Assembly (NCBI GenBank): GCA_900618425.1 | Contig: UZAN01045255.1 | Location: forward strand, 14,480-33,197 | Reading direction: 5' to 3' | Length of the DNA stretch: 18,718 nt | From: Echinostoma caproni | Taxonomy: Eukaryota > Platyhelminthes > Trematoda > Plagiorchiida > Echinostomatidae | In this document: positions 1-8,878 of the stretch, one piece after another | Layout: each line of letters opens with the position of its first letter | Position numbering within the stretch: the first letter of the stretch is position 1 | Made by a program: the position numbers and the translations under genes | Notes under the pieces: generated by a model | Databases searched by the model: none | Told to the model about the DNA's origin: nothing | The model's input: the letters and a program-made list of their open reading frames with translations, nothing else

Positions 1-580
1 GAGCGGTGCTAATGGTGTTCTCAACCCTAATTAAACGTACGTTGCATTCCCTTCCCAGTGCTAACCATCGTCACATTATGAAAGTGGTTCGGTGGGGACG
101 AAATTATTCGTGTTTTGATCTACTCGATGAAGTGCTAAGGGTTTGAGAGACATATCCAATGGTTGACTGACAAATCGCCAAGATCCAAATCTGGCTAGAT
201 CATTGAGTTGAGTGTACGACATATTGATTTAGTAAGTTGTTAAGGTGCAGATGTGCCAATTGACAGACCATAGCGTTGTCGGTCAAACGCACAGACGTTT
301 AAGGAGAGATGCCAATGAAAAAGTAACAGGGTGTTTGATACGCAAGCTGTGATGATGTGAGATTAGAATGCAGAAATTCAAACAGAGCATTTTTGGCAAT
401 CAGCCCTCTTTGTCTGAGGAATGAATTAGCCGAATAAAGAAACAGATGCATTCGAAATCCTTTCTCAGATGTAAATTTCCGCTATTCTATAGCAAACTAT
501 TACAATGCGAGTTTGGACGAGTGAGAGTGAGAGTGAGAAGTCGCCAGTGTTATAGCTCTTCACGGAAATCATTCGATCGC
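1..580. other. Non-coding stretch, nothing recognised
   Basis: No convincing exon, RNA gene or transposon remnant is visible on either strand. If the CUB gene to the right continues past its candidate fourth exon, this is intron. I looked here on the minus strand for the second half of a CUB domain (a Cys-Gly pair after a Cys-x-Asp-x-Tyr-Val stretch) and found none. A short run of gagagt-type units lies near 520-540. Confidence 0.5.
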
Positions 581-653
581 CCTCAATCTGCCCATGTCTT
601 TCTCAAAATAATGATGGACGGAGTGAACATCATTTGGTGACCATTGCACTCAC

Positions 654-794
654 GAACACTATATTCAAACTGAAAGATATCCTCTCCGAGTGAGCCACCT
701 AGTGGATGCCAGAAGCAATTTACATCCAGAGGCAAACCTAGCGCATCACGGTTCTTCACATTCATTGTGAACGAGTTCATTTGTTTCCAGACAA
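654..794 (-). CDS. Candidate exon 4 of the CUB gene (first half of a second CUB domain)
   Basis: On the minus strand an open frame is bounded by a possible acceptor (catattag, ending at 795) and a GTGAGT donor at 653-648. It enters and leaves in phase 1. The peptide of about 46 residues contains LPLDVNCFWHPLGGSLGED followed by IFQFEYSV. This resembles the middle of a CUB domain: a Cys-x-Trp strand, a Gly-containing turn, then an alternating hydrophobic strand. The next Cys would fall 24 positions on, against 28 in the CUB domain of exons 2-3, and the donor sits at nearly the same place in the fold as the donor of exon 2. The phase-1 donor GTGAGG at 1170 in exon 3 would join it in frame. Against it: the acceptor has a weak pyrimidine tract, the first CUB cysteine is missing, and no partner exon is found in 1-650. 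It may instead be a relic or chance. Confidence 0.4.
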
Positions 795-1156
795 CTAATA
801 TGATCAGGATCCGTCGCAAATTGGATTCTCAATGGACGTTTTGAACGCGTTTCATTTCGTTTACGAATGCGTGTGCCTGAGTGTGCACCGACATAGCAAG
901 AGACAAAAAAGAGTGCGTGAATGAGTGAAAACGTGGGAATATATCGTATACAAACATGGAAGAAGCATACAATAAAACCAAACAGATTGCACTATAAGGC
1001 AGGATTGCACATGAGACACATCAGAACAAAGGCAAAGTGAATGCACGTAGAGAAACCGACGTTTGTGCAACCGTCCGTATCTCGCGCAACAGATTATCAT
1101 TCCCATAGAAACATGTGATTGCTTACGTACGATACACTCATTCAAATGAGTGTCGA

Positions 1157-2615
1157 TCAATGTACCTCACCTTCTGTTACGGTTGCCGTGAATGTGTTCG
1201 TGCCGGCTTGGTTTGCCGAGGATACCAATTTCACTTTGATCACGTTCGACGTCGATTCTGGTGGTTGTTCGGGAACACTTGTGCCACATTTCTTGTATGT
1301 TTGTTCGGTGAACTGACCATCAAAACTGACTTGCACATAATCATCCGTGCATTGATCACTTGTTCCCACCTAGATTCGCAATCAGAAATAGATCAACAAA
1401 TGACCCATGAGACACAGGTGAAAATATCGGACTAGGTAAATGATATTGGATTGCAGGATATATTACAATGTTTAGGCAGTGAGATTGAGAGTGAAGTGAT
1501 CGAATCATGGAATAACTCACGGTGAAAGCGGTGAAATCCAGTTTGTATTTCTTCCCCTCTGCACCCGTTAGGGTGTAGTCACAAGTGCCAGCGCCGGACA
1601 ACGCTTTTTCCGGCACCTTCCACGGTGCACTCAACGTTGTCAAATCCACCGCCGTTTGGCCACAGTTTGGGTCCTGGGCGGATGCTGTGTGAACTGTTTA
1701 ATGTGTAATTGGAAAAAGAAGATCAATGGACATTTTGTGGTTGTAATATTTTTAATCAGTTTTGCATATCTTTGTTCGCAAAATAATGCGCATTTATAGG
1801 GTTGGTGTTCTTGGGGATCGGACTCATTCCGCTAGACAACTTTTAACTTGAAGCTTAGTTTCTTGTACCTCTTCGATTCGGATTTATTTTTTGCAGTTGA
1901 GCGAGAGGTCAACTTTCAAATGATTTTCTTTTTAATTTGTATTTTCCATTGTTGCTGGTGTGGGATGACGTGGAACAGCACGCAGCGGAAATATTGTGTA
2001 GCTCGTCATTGATTATTGACACCAATTTTGCAAACGTGTAGAAAATAATCACTAAGATGCGTTCTTAATCCATCCATCTTATTGTTTATCGTTTATAAAA
2101 AAACAGGATGTAGCATCGAATTCGCCATCCCGTACCTAACAGGTTGCCACATCTGTTTCTCAGTAATTAGGCAACACTTTATGTTTTCCAAAATTGCCTT
2201 GACTTTGATATCCTGTCAATTTTTCATTTTTGTTAAGCTCACAATTCAACCGAACTTTGTATCTGCCGTATGTTCATCGTGTTTTGGGAATCGGCGATTT
2301 TTGTTCAAATTGAAACTTCATTTCCTTCACAACCAGTTGTTACGATCATTCCGGTAATCATTTTAATGCTCATGCTCACCGTGTTTTCGGTGCTTCAAGG
2401 ACAGGCCAAGTGCTGCACGGTTTGTGGTGAAACAGAAACACTTTTACGCACGAAATTTCGATTGTGTTTTCTTAAAGTTATATTATGGTTTACAACTTTC
2501 ACCAAATCTTGGCAAGTGTTCGCAATTACAAATTACATTGATTACACTTTCGTGAATCCGTAAACATACCTGCTATCTGCAATATCAACACGGCCAAGAT
2601 GGTGTTTCTATGCAT
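1157..2615 (-). CDS. Secreted CUB-domain protein, spliced (3 exons seen)
   Basis: Exons on the minus strand are 2615-2570 (46 nt), 1684-1521 (164 nt) and 1369-1157 (213 nt). The introns are 885 nt (donor GTATGT, acceptor cacacag after a pyrimidine run) and 151 nt (donor GTGAGT, acceptor aatctag), with phases 1 and 0. The joined frame is 423 nt, or 140 residues plus stop. Residues 1-18 form a signal peptide: MHRN, then a hydrophobic core ILAVLILQIA, then a probable Ala-Ser-Ala cleavage site. The rest is one CUB domain, a secreted beta-sandwich that binds proteins or glycans. Four cysteines (NCGQ, GTCDY, DQCTDDYV, YKKCG) fit the usual two disulfides; CTDDYVQV and a closing NVIKVKL...TFTATVTE are also typical. 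No catalytic domain is seen, so the partner is unknown. The ATG has A at -3 and lies about 45 bases from a TATA box. The stop follows four codons after a strong donor (GAAG|GTGAGG at 1171/1170), so exon 3 may instead splice onward and the gene may be longer. Secretion is inferred from the signal peptide. Confidence 0.85.
1685..2569 (-). other. Intron 1 of the CUB gene
   Basis: This 885-base AT-rich intron begins GTATGTTT and ends in a pyrimidine run followed by cacacag. On the opposite strand a frame near 2367 starts with a hydrophobic, signal-like run (MLMLTVFSVLQGQAKCC), but it has no promoter, no exon partner and no known family, so I treat it as chance. Confidence 0.75.
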
Positions 2616-2656
2616 TTTCTGACTGCACTTTTGCCGACAATTTGATCTCAGAGTTG

Positions 2657-2666
2657 TATTTTTATA
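2657..2666 (-). promoter_or_regulatory. TATA box of the CUB gene
   Basis: The minus strand reads TATAAAAATA. Its distance to the ATG at 2615 is 41 bases, which leaves room for a transcription start near 2635 and a leader of about 20 bases. Position and match to consensus support it as the core promoter; no other elements were recognised. Confidence 0.6.
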
Positions 2667-2669
2667 TTC

Positions 2670-3090
2670 AACCGTGCGCTATGGTTCCAACTGATTGGCT
2701 GATACAAATAAACTCAGGTGCTGATGTGTTTGTGTCTGCTTCTCTGCGATTGGCCCGCATACTCTGTTCATCCATAATAGATTGTTTTCGCAGCAAAAAT
2801 AATCGAGTTATCAATCTGAACATGTGATGCTATGCTACGCTAAATCGAAGCCCTATAATCGATGCAAACGTCTGGTAAAACCGCAGTCAATAAAATACAT
2901 TGTGACGTCCATTCTACTCTCTTTTTGTACCGAGCAAACGTACTTCGGAGTGCCTGGTCACTTTTCTTAACCTGGCGAGTTGTTCTGGAGATTGCTGTCT
3001 TACATGAAGCTAAGTACCTGGACTTCGAGTAAAGAGGCGATGTTTTGTTTTGCTAAAATGGTGAGAGAAAACTTTACCATAGGTTAATCA
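2670..3090. other. Intergenic stretch, no gene seen
   Basis: This is the upstream flank of the CUB gene. One AATAAA occurs on the plus strand near 2890 without a coding frame in front of it. The RTE-like relic to the right may begin somewhat before 3090, but I cannot follow its reading frame here. Confidence 0.45.
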
Positions 3091-3094
3091 GGCA

Positions 3095-4250
3095 TCCCAG
3101 ATCGGAGGGGACGGTGCACTACAAGGAGTTAATTAGGAAGGTTGACAAAAAACAAATCCAGACATGCAACAAACCTGATGAGAAAGCTGACATTATTATG
3201 AAGGCTTATCCAGATAACCGTATCTGCATACTTCAGGTGGCGTCAGGGTCTTCGGTGGGCCAAACAAGTCGTTCGAAACCGAGATACATGTTCCTCATGG
3301 GTACCCTATTTCCCTATTTGTTTACTTCATCGTAGACGGGAAAATGGAAAGCGCACGAAATGGTCTCCGAAATGTTTGTATTAAATGAGCAGCTGAATAA
3401 AAGCTGTGCAAATTAGAGTAGGCAGAAAAATTGTTTATCTGTTCGAATGTATAGAGTGTGTGAAGCGCGCTTAACAGACTTTTAAATTGCTGAACGTTAT
3501 TTTGTATTATTTGAATTTGGGACCTTCAGAGTGCAAATTATTGGGTCGTCCAATCCGGCTTTGATGCTTTATGATGAAGAATTAGTTACGGTGGATTGCT
3601 TCTCTTACCGAGATTGTTGTGTGACAAATGGTAGTAGCATAGTGAAAGAAGTGAGCCGTCGCATTTCTATGGCTGGATTAGCCTACGTAGGTTTGAAAGG
3701 CCTTTGGTACTGACGTGTTATTTCATTGAATCTGAAAATTGGTGTATACTGCGCCAGTGTGCGGTTCTCCTTTGCGGTTGCGAGACCCTTAGTTTGCACG
3801 TGGAATATATCAATCGTCTAGAACTCTCCTATTCTGATGCCTATTCAGTTTAAACGGGTTGGATGAAGCGAGTATGTAAACATTTCTGTGATGAGTCGTC
3901 GTATATTTGGTAATGATTCGATTGAAAACTCGCTATCACGTAGAACTCAGAGGATTAGGGTTTGCTGACTAGAGTACGTATTGCGGATGCTCAGCGGTCG
4001 TCTACCTCATCGCGCTTCATTCGCACTTGCTGCACTACGTTGGAGAAAACCACATGGAGACTAGTAGGTTAAGTGGAGACGAGACAGGAAGAAATGCACA
4101 GAGGCAATGGTCAGAGTAGGTGTCTCTCGTCTTCCAGGTTGAAGTCCGAAATACTCCGTCACTGGTTGGTTTGAGACGCTGAAGGATATGGAAATTAACC
4201 GACTTCAGTGATGTCAGTATGTTTGATACGGCATGCATATTCGTTTTATA
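3095..4250 (+). mobile_element. RTE-like non-LTR retrotransposon relic (reverse transcriptase and C-terminus)
   Basis: With several frameshifts and stops, the plus strand matches the layout of an RTE-clade reverse transcriptase. First comes RKVDKKQIQ..., in place of the usual Lys-Ala-Phe-Asp-Ser-Val-Asp-Arg region (3114-3235). A degraded Gly-Cys-Pro-Ile-Ser-Pro-type block follows at 3297-3335. Then come FGPSECK (about 3515-3537), VDCFSYRDCCVTNGSSIVKE and RRISMAGLAYVGLKGLW (3590-3710), and a degraded Gly-Cys-Glu-Thr block near 3780. The C-terminal tail has a degraded Trp-Leu-Gly-His-Val-Leu block near 3970 and SRLPG plus ETLKDM (4127-4195). It is clearly non-functional: stops and shifts break every module, and the upstream endonuclease is missing. 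It shares the tail motif with the fragment at 5790-6080. The exact left end is uncertain. Confidence 0.82.
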
Positions 4251-4254
4251 CATT

Positions 4255-5045
4255 TTGTACTCTGTGTTGACCATAGAGGCTCACTTTATTTACCTCCCTT
4301 CAGTTAGGCCAAAATGTTTTTCATCATTGCTTCCTCACTCATACTGTGTACATAGCAAACTTGGAAGAGTTCAGCGGGGTTCATCTGTCTGCATGTCACT
4401 GTACTGTGATGATGATAATTATCATGATGTTGATGATCATGATCATGATCATGACTGTTTGTGGCCTGCAGTCGAATGATGTACCGATCATGTGATTGAC
4501 CATTGCGGCCCGCCACCAAACGCACGTACGCGGGCGTACTCTCTTACAAGTTCGATCGGCCTCAGCAAATCATAGGTCAGTAGTGACCTGTCCGCATTGA
4601 TTAGTTTGATTAATTCGTTGAATGTCCAAAGTGATGACATACTTCTTTTTGGTAGCACTTGCGCCAGTTTTGTGCCTCACTGTCTGCGTGCTTACGCACT
4701 GCTTGCTCATCAGCTTACGGACCGGCTACGTTTCCACTTACATACTGGAAATAGAATAATTACTTCAGTCGTTACTTGAATACGTATTGACTTATACGGG
4801 GTACAACAATGACGATGCCGCTTTTAATGCTATTCTTAAGACAAATGAAAGACGATTTCCATCTTTACCATATCTAGCATAGAAGACTATTACAGTAAGA
4901 ACATCAATCAATGTAACTTACAAGATAGCAAAGCATTTATCGGAGTATGGCCGAGTATGAACATCTGACTCTTAAGCAGTAAGAAACCTTCATTCAATCT
5001 GCAATCGAGTGCAAATGACCTATCTGTAAACCGTTTGAAGTAAGG
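4255..5045. other. Non-coding stretch, probably element flanks
   Basis: Beyond a microsatellite near 4407-4453 and a GC-richer patch around 4505-4545, I see no gene. The left part may be the 3' untranslated tail of the RTE-like relic, and the right part may be the 3' end of the Ty3/gypsy element, but no LTR pair or target-site duplication is visible by eye. Confidence 0.4.
4407..4453. repeat. Self-complementary ATG/ATC microsatellite
   Basis: A run built from gat/atc units (gatgatgataattatcatg, then repeated gatcat) is largely self-complementary and could fold into a hairpin. It lies just beyond the RTE-like relic, where such elements often carry simple-repeat tails. Confidence 0.75.
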
Positions 5046-5050
5046 TGAAT

Positions 5051-5540
5051 TCAAAATTGAAAATCGCTTATTGATCTGCTGGTGATAGGATCCTGGATCA
5101 GCTGGATGAAGTTCTGTACTTTAAATGGTTTCCATTGATACATTATGCTAATATATATCCGATGAAAACATGTGTGGTTAACGATAATAAAACCATAATA
5201 ATCGTTGCTGAATTTTATCCGTATTACCTGGTTTGCGAAATATGTTGTTTGTACACTGGTCAGAAATACTTCAGGCCAATTCGAGCATGAGTCAATGAAC
5301 ACGGNTAGAAACCAGGCCGCGGAATTCCACACCTACCCGTTATCAAGGTGTGAATTTCTGTCAATGGATTTCAGTTCTTGTGCTTAGTGTTTACTATATG
5401 CACTTATGCCTCGGATTTCATCGCATTTGCGCAAACCTCCACATCGTCCAGAGAGTTGNTCTCTAATCTTGAGTTTCCTGTGTGAATGCAGTACCTTACA
5501 AAGCGGTAAGGAATGATGTTTGATGACCACGAATGAGAAA
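5051..5540 (-). mobile_element. Ty3/gypsy integrase relic
   Basis: The minus strand carries VFIDSCSNWPEVFLTS (DSCSNWPEVF at 5293-5264), matching the start of the integrase catalytic core of Ty3/gypsy elements, where Val-Asp-x-x-Ser-x-Trp-Pro-Glu holds the first catalytic Asp. The frame runs on to 5051, with weak resemblance to the rest of the core; VNHTCFH stands where the second Asp motif would be, so that residue appears lost. Upstream, to about 5540, are decayed traces of the zinc-binding region. An N lies in the frame at about 5305. It belongs with the RT and RNase H remains at 6180-7260 on the same strand and in the right order. Confidence 0.72.
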
Positions 5541-5544
5541 ACTT

Positions 5545-5785
5545 CCTATTTGAACAGCTAAATCACGTGTGATAAAGCTGGCAATAAACCGGACGAATAT
5601 TAAACAGCATCCACCAAACTAACGACGTGAATTAAGTAACGCATTTCCCTAATGAATCGGCTTACTGAACAATTACTAGGTCTGGAATTTTCATTCAACA
5701 GAACAATATAAAATACAGGTACAGAAAGCCTTTGTTTGAAATTAATTTATCTATACATATACATTATCCTCAAGATTGCTATATG
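5545..5785. other. Unassigned stretch inside the gypsy relic
   Basis: AT-rich DNA lies between the integrase remains and the RTE-like insertion. I could not follow any reading frame. It probably holds decayed gypsy sequence and the left border of the insertion. Confidence 0.4.
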
Positions 5786-5789
5786 ATGA

Positions 5790-6080
5790 GTGATGGTTGG
5801 GACACGTGTTACGCGAGTCACCAAATAGATTGCCACGGCGAGTGATGTTTGCCGAGGCAGGTAGCGGTTGGAAAATGGTCAACGAAGACCTGGTTTGAGG
5901 GCCTGAAAATCCTGCCCAGGAGACTAGGACACATAGGCCCGATTAGACTCCCTGGCTGGGGACCTCAGCCTGATGGTCACCGATGGTTAGATATACTGAG
6001 TGATATGGCTGTCTGTCACAAACAGTGGCGGTCGTGCATCCACTTATTATTCCCCTACAATCATTGTATATGAGTTCCCC
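5790..6080 (+). mobile_element. 5'-truncated RTE-like retrotransposon tail
   Basis: The plus strand encodes the last part of an RTE-like polyprotein: WLGHVLRESPNRLPRRVMFAEA (residues W to R at 5794-5814), a frameshift near 5870, then KTWFEGLKIL, RLPGWGP (LPGWGP at 5948-5965), LDILSDMA and KQWRSC (6020-6037). These motifs mark the conserved C-terminus after the reverse transcriptase. Only the 3' end is present, as expected from 5' truncation during target-primed reverse transcription. It sits between the RNase H and integrase parts of the gypsy relic on the opposite strand, so it probably inserted into that element. The 3' border is near 6160-6180. Confidence 0.8.
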
Positions 6081-6179
6081 ATCAACATTCTGCTCTTTTA
6101 TTCAAATGGGGCACCAAAAGACAGCAACCAAAAACGGCGCACGAAAGTGCATGGTTAATGGTTTTAAAACTGAACTGAA

Positions 6180-7260
6180 CTATTGGGATAAAACAAGAGT
6201 TGGAGTGCCCGATTATCCATCACAATAGTAGAACGTACTCCGAGGAAATACTTATGTAGCCTCGAAACTGTCAAAAATGTCGTTCATCCTGTCTGCGAAT
6301 AACATCTCCCACAAAATTGAAAAATCTGATGACAACTCAGAAAAAGTCCTTTTTGTTCCAATACGGCACCAATACCACCTCGAGAGCATCTGACTTTAAT
6401 CAATTTTGATGGTAAAGGACGCCAACAGTGGGCGTTCAGTAATGCTCTGCACCACTTCGTGATGTGTTCTTTCACAGTTCACGGTCTATTTTCATTCTTC
6501 AGCGGATTGTGCATCGAACAAGGTTTGGGCTCTAGTGTCGAATAGTTCTGAAGGCGTTGCATAATTGACCGGAGATACTTTTTGATCTTTCGGGGTCGCT
6601 ACATTCAACAAAGGTTTGAATCGGTTGGAGTCCAGTCGGAATTCGTTGTAGCAGACAGGGAATTCGATGAACTCCAACTCCGTCCGTTCCAAATATAAAC
6701 TTTGGTGTAAATATCGCTGAAGAAGCTTTTTTCAAATTCTTATCGTCATCTTATTTCGTTTCGCCATAAAAATTCACCTTGTTTTCGCACACTGTGACAC
6801 CGCATAAAGCGAACAGAACGCTGATCATTATTGATTGGAAGATTCTAGATGATACATGTAGGCTAAACAGGAGAAACGTATAGTGGAAAAATAGTCATGG
6901 TTCGTTGATGCTTGTCCATTCCCGTGAATCTGGATCTACTGGAATTTGTATGCAGGCGTCTCGTAGATCACATTTTTGGAGAGAAATTGATAGCCGTGTT
7001 TATACGTCATGACGTCGTCCTTTTCCATTGTCTTAACTGCATATTTATGTAAACAATTACGGAGGGTGAGTCCGTAATCATTGCATATCCTCGGGTTCTG
7101 ACATCAACTTTCACCGCCATAACACTCGGAGTTATCCACATGTGTGGCATTCCTCGGTAGATTACACCATTTTGCCCCATTCACTCTATCACCCTAAATC
7201 CGCTTTCCCGCTTTCCTTAAGGTAGGACGCGCTTTCTCAAAAGTTCTGGCCTATAATCAA
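6180..7260 (-). mobile_element. Ty3/gypsy pol relic: reverse transcriptase and RNase H
   Basis: Reading the minus strand from high to low coordinates gives a gypsy pol in order. RT N-terminal traces (ICNDYGLTLRNCLHKYA, about 7090-7040) are followed by IPVDPDSREW (6945-6916) and IFQSIM. The catalytic Tyr-x-Asp-Asp block is unrecognisable. Next come the thumb region (RTELEFIEFPV, RFKPLLNVATPKDQK, about 6690-6580) and LFDAQSAEE (about 6520-6490). RNase H follows, with SRGGIGAVLEQKG (GIGAVLEQ at 6376-6353), YSQTG, SRLHKYF and STIVMDNRALQ (to about 6190). It has many frameshifts and stops, so it is inactive. The Pro-Leu-Leu-x-Val-Ala-Thr-Pro-Lys-Asp-Gln-Lys style of thumb and the Gly-Ile-Gly-Ala-Val-Leu-Glu-Gln block resemble gypsy elements of flukes. 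No gag, protease or LTR was identified. Confidence 0.85.
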
Positions 7261-7264
7261 CCTC

Positions 7265-8340
7265 CAACAATAGAATTGCCATGGTATCCAATATCCGTTC
7301 ACTTGTGTGTAAGGGTAATGAATACCGTAACGTCCTTATTGCTATCAATCCAACACCGGTGACCTTTCGAATTCGTACTTGTCTATAATACCATGGGAAA
7401 TCTTCACATTGAAAAACTACGTTATCTTCTATACATACTTTATCAAATCAAATTATTAAGTATTAGAAGTAAAATTCCGTCATACGGCCGCAAATGTTGA
7501 TTATCTCAAGAAAACCTATTTTTCTCTTGTGCTCATTGTGTGAAAATCACATCAATCAATTGAACGAAAGGGAATACTGCAAATATACATCGTGCAGCTT
7601 AGAGGATTACTCTTAAGTGAAAACTCCCTCAGCAGACCGACTGATTCAGTGGTCATTTCTATTGATTTCCGCTCATCTATGGAAAACATTGATGAAATAA
7701 GAAGCATGATGCGTGAAAGAGTGTGAAAAAGCGTTGGTATTACTATGATCCAATAATTTTGATTACATCTTGAAAGTGAGGATGGTGTTGTCATTATATG
7801 CTAGCAAACGTACACATTGAATTGGACACATCAGCTTCTGACATAGTAAAGTTTTCCGACTCTTTTTTCACACGGACTTAGTCCAATGCTTGTGTATTGC
7901 GCCTGTGCTTTCATCGTTTAAATATTTCTTTCTGAAGAACTCCAGGTTTGATTAGATTTGTGCACCTTCCCACTCGTTCGGAAGACAAACTTGACGGCAT
8001 TTTGTAAATATCCCAGCAGTGTTATTGAAGATGTGACCCGTTATTAGCACGACTGATCACTATACAATTGTTTTGCATCTTAGATATGTGTTAAAAGTGT
8101 ATCGCTGACAACAAGCACACGTAGCGTCCCGAACAATGAAAGGGATAAAATGTACCCTAGTAACCCAAATGGACACCACGGTGTTATTTGTCCAACAGAA
8201 TTTTATGTTTTCTCCGATTCTAATAATTCTTACAGATGCGAAATTCTTACCAGCTATCGGAATTTATTTTTGGATCTATTTTTCCGACCTAGACATTCAT
8301 CCCTTCTTTTTGAACTAGTATGTCATTTTGAGGAAAAGAG
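7265..8340. other. Gene-poor stretch with possible transposon scraps
   Basis: The part next to 7260 may hold decayed protease or spacer of the gypsy element. Around 8010-7900 the minus strand reads GIFTKCRQVCLPNEWEGAQ, loosely like the Leu-Pro-x-Glu-Trp-Lys block in front of many LINE reverse transcriptase cores; this is weak. Open frames at 7552-7794 (minus) and 8136-8377 (plus) have no recognised domain and no splice or promoter support. Confidence 0.35.
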
Positions 8341-8344
8341 ACGA

Positions 8345-8878
8345 ATGGTAGGCGCAAGAACACTAAACGACTATTGATTCTCATCAAAGCCGAGATTCAG
8401 CACTTGAATCGGATGTATGTCGAGAGTATTCTGGGCAAATAGAGCTGTCGCGAGATGTGGTCGGCGGTAAACAATTCCGCGACACATGTGGGAGATCCTG
8501 TTCTAATGAAGCAAAACCAAATCGACAATTTTCCACGTACGTTTGCTCCAATTATCTATCGTCCGTTTTCAATTCCCCCAAATCACCAATTTCTTTTACT
8601 GAAGTTCTCAAAGTTTTGAAGCAACTTAAGTCCATCATGGTCAACAGACCGGACTCTTGAGCCCCATTTTATTGAAAACCTATGCCAAATACTTCGCAAC
8701 ACTAGTTGCCGATTTGTTGAACTGATCCATGTCCTCACGAACGTTCCCCGACTGCTAGAGGGGTGTCCAGATAAAATCGCTTCCCAAGAGATTTACCCGA
8801 AGAATCGACTGATTACTTGTATCTGAGCGTTGTTGAAAGCTTTTGAAGGAGCGTTGCTGAACAGAATGGTTACAATTT
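8345..8878 (+). mobile_element. CR1/jockey-like LINE reverse transcriptase relic
   Basis: The plus strand shows the linker and first part of a CR1/jockey-type reverse transcriptase. LILIKAEIQHLNRMYVESIL and REMWSAVN (8449-8472) are typical of the segment between endonuclease and RT. Then come NYLSSVFNSPKSPISFTEVL and VLKQLKS, with a lost Lys-Ser-x-Gly-Pro-Asp-Gly motif (about 8550-8660), PILLKTYAKYFATLVADLLN (8663-8722), a MSSRTFPDC block, and a degraded Tyr-Arg-Pro-Val-Ser...Leu-Leu-Glu stretch to 8878. Frames change several times and stops are frequent. Homology ends abruptly at about 8878, next to the stop codon of the minus-strand gene candidate; downstream RT motifs are absent. Confidence 0.72.

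Noticed and set aside
861..1160. Cys-rich 99-codon minus-strand frame directly after the CUB exon 3 stop
   Set aside because: It lies in the presumed 3' UTR or intron of the CUB gene, begins with no ATG, and has no family resemblance or splice support.
1115..1435. Plus-strand frame of 106 codons opposite the CUB exon
   Set aside because: It is a shadow of CUB exon 3, which is clearly coding on the minus strand.
2270..2563. Plus-strand frame with signal-like MLMLTVFSVLQGQAKCC
   Set aside because: It lies in CUB intron 1 on the opposite strand, with no TATA box near its ATG, no convincing partner exon and no known family.
3114..3335. Lys-rich plus frame first considered as an exon of a cellular gene
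   Set aside because: In context with 3335-4250 it aligns as the palm region of the RTE-like reverse transcriptase, so it is transposon-derived.
4035..4525. Open frames on both strands across the RTE-like tail and the microsatellite
   Set aside because: They are shadows of the transposon relic or low-complexity His/Asp runs from the ATG/ATC repeat.
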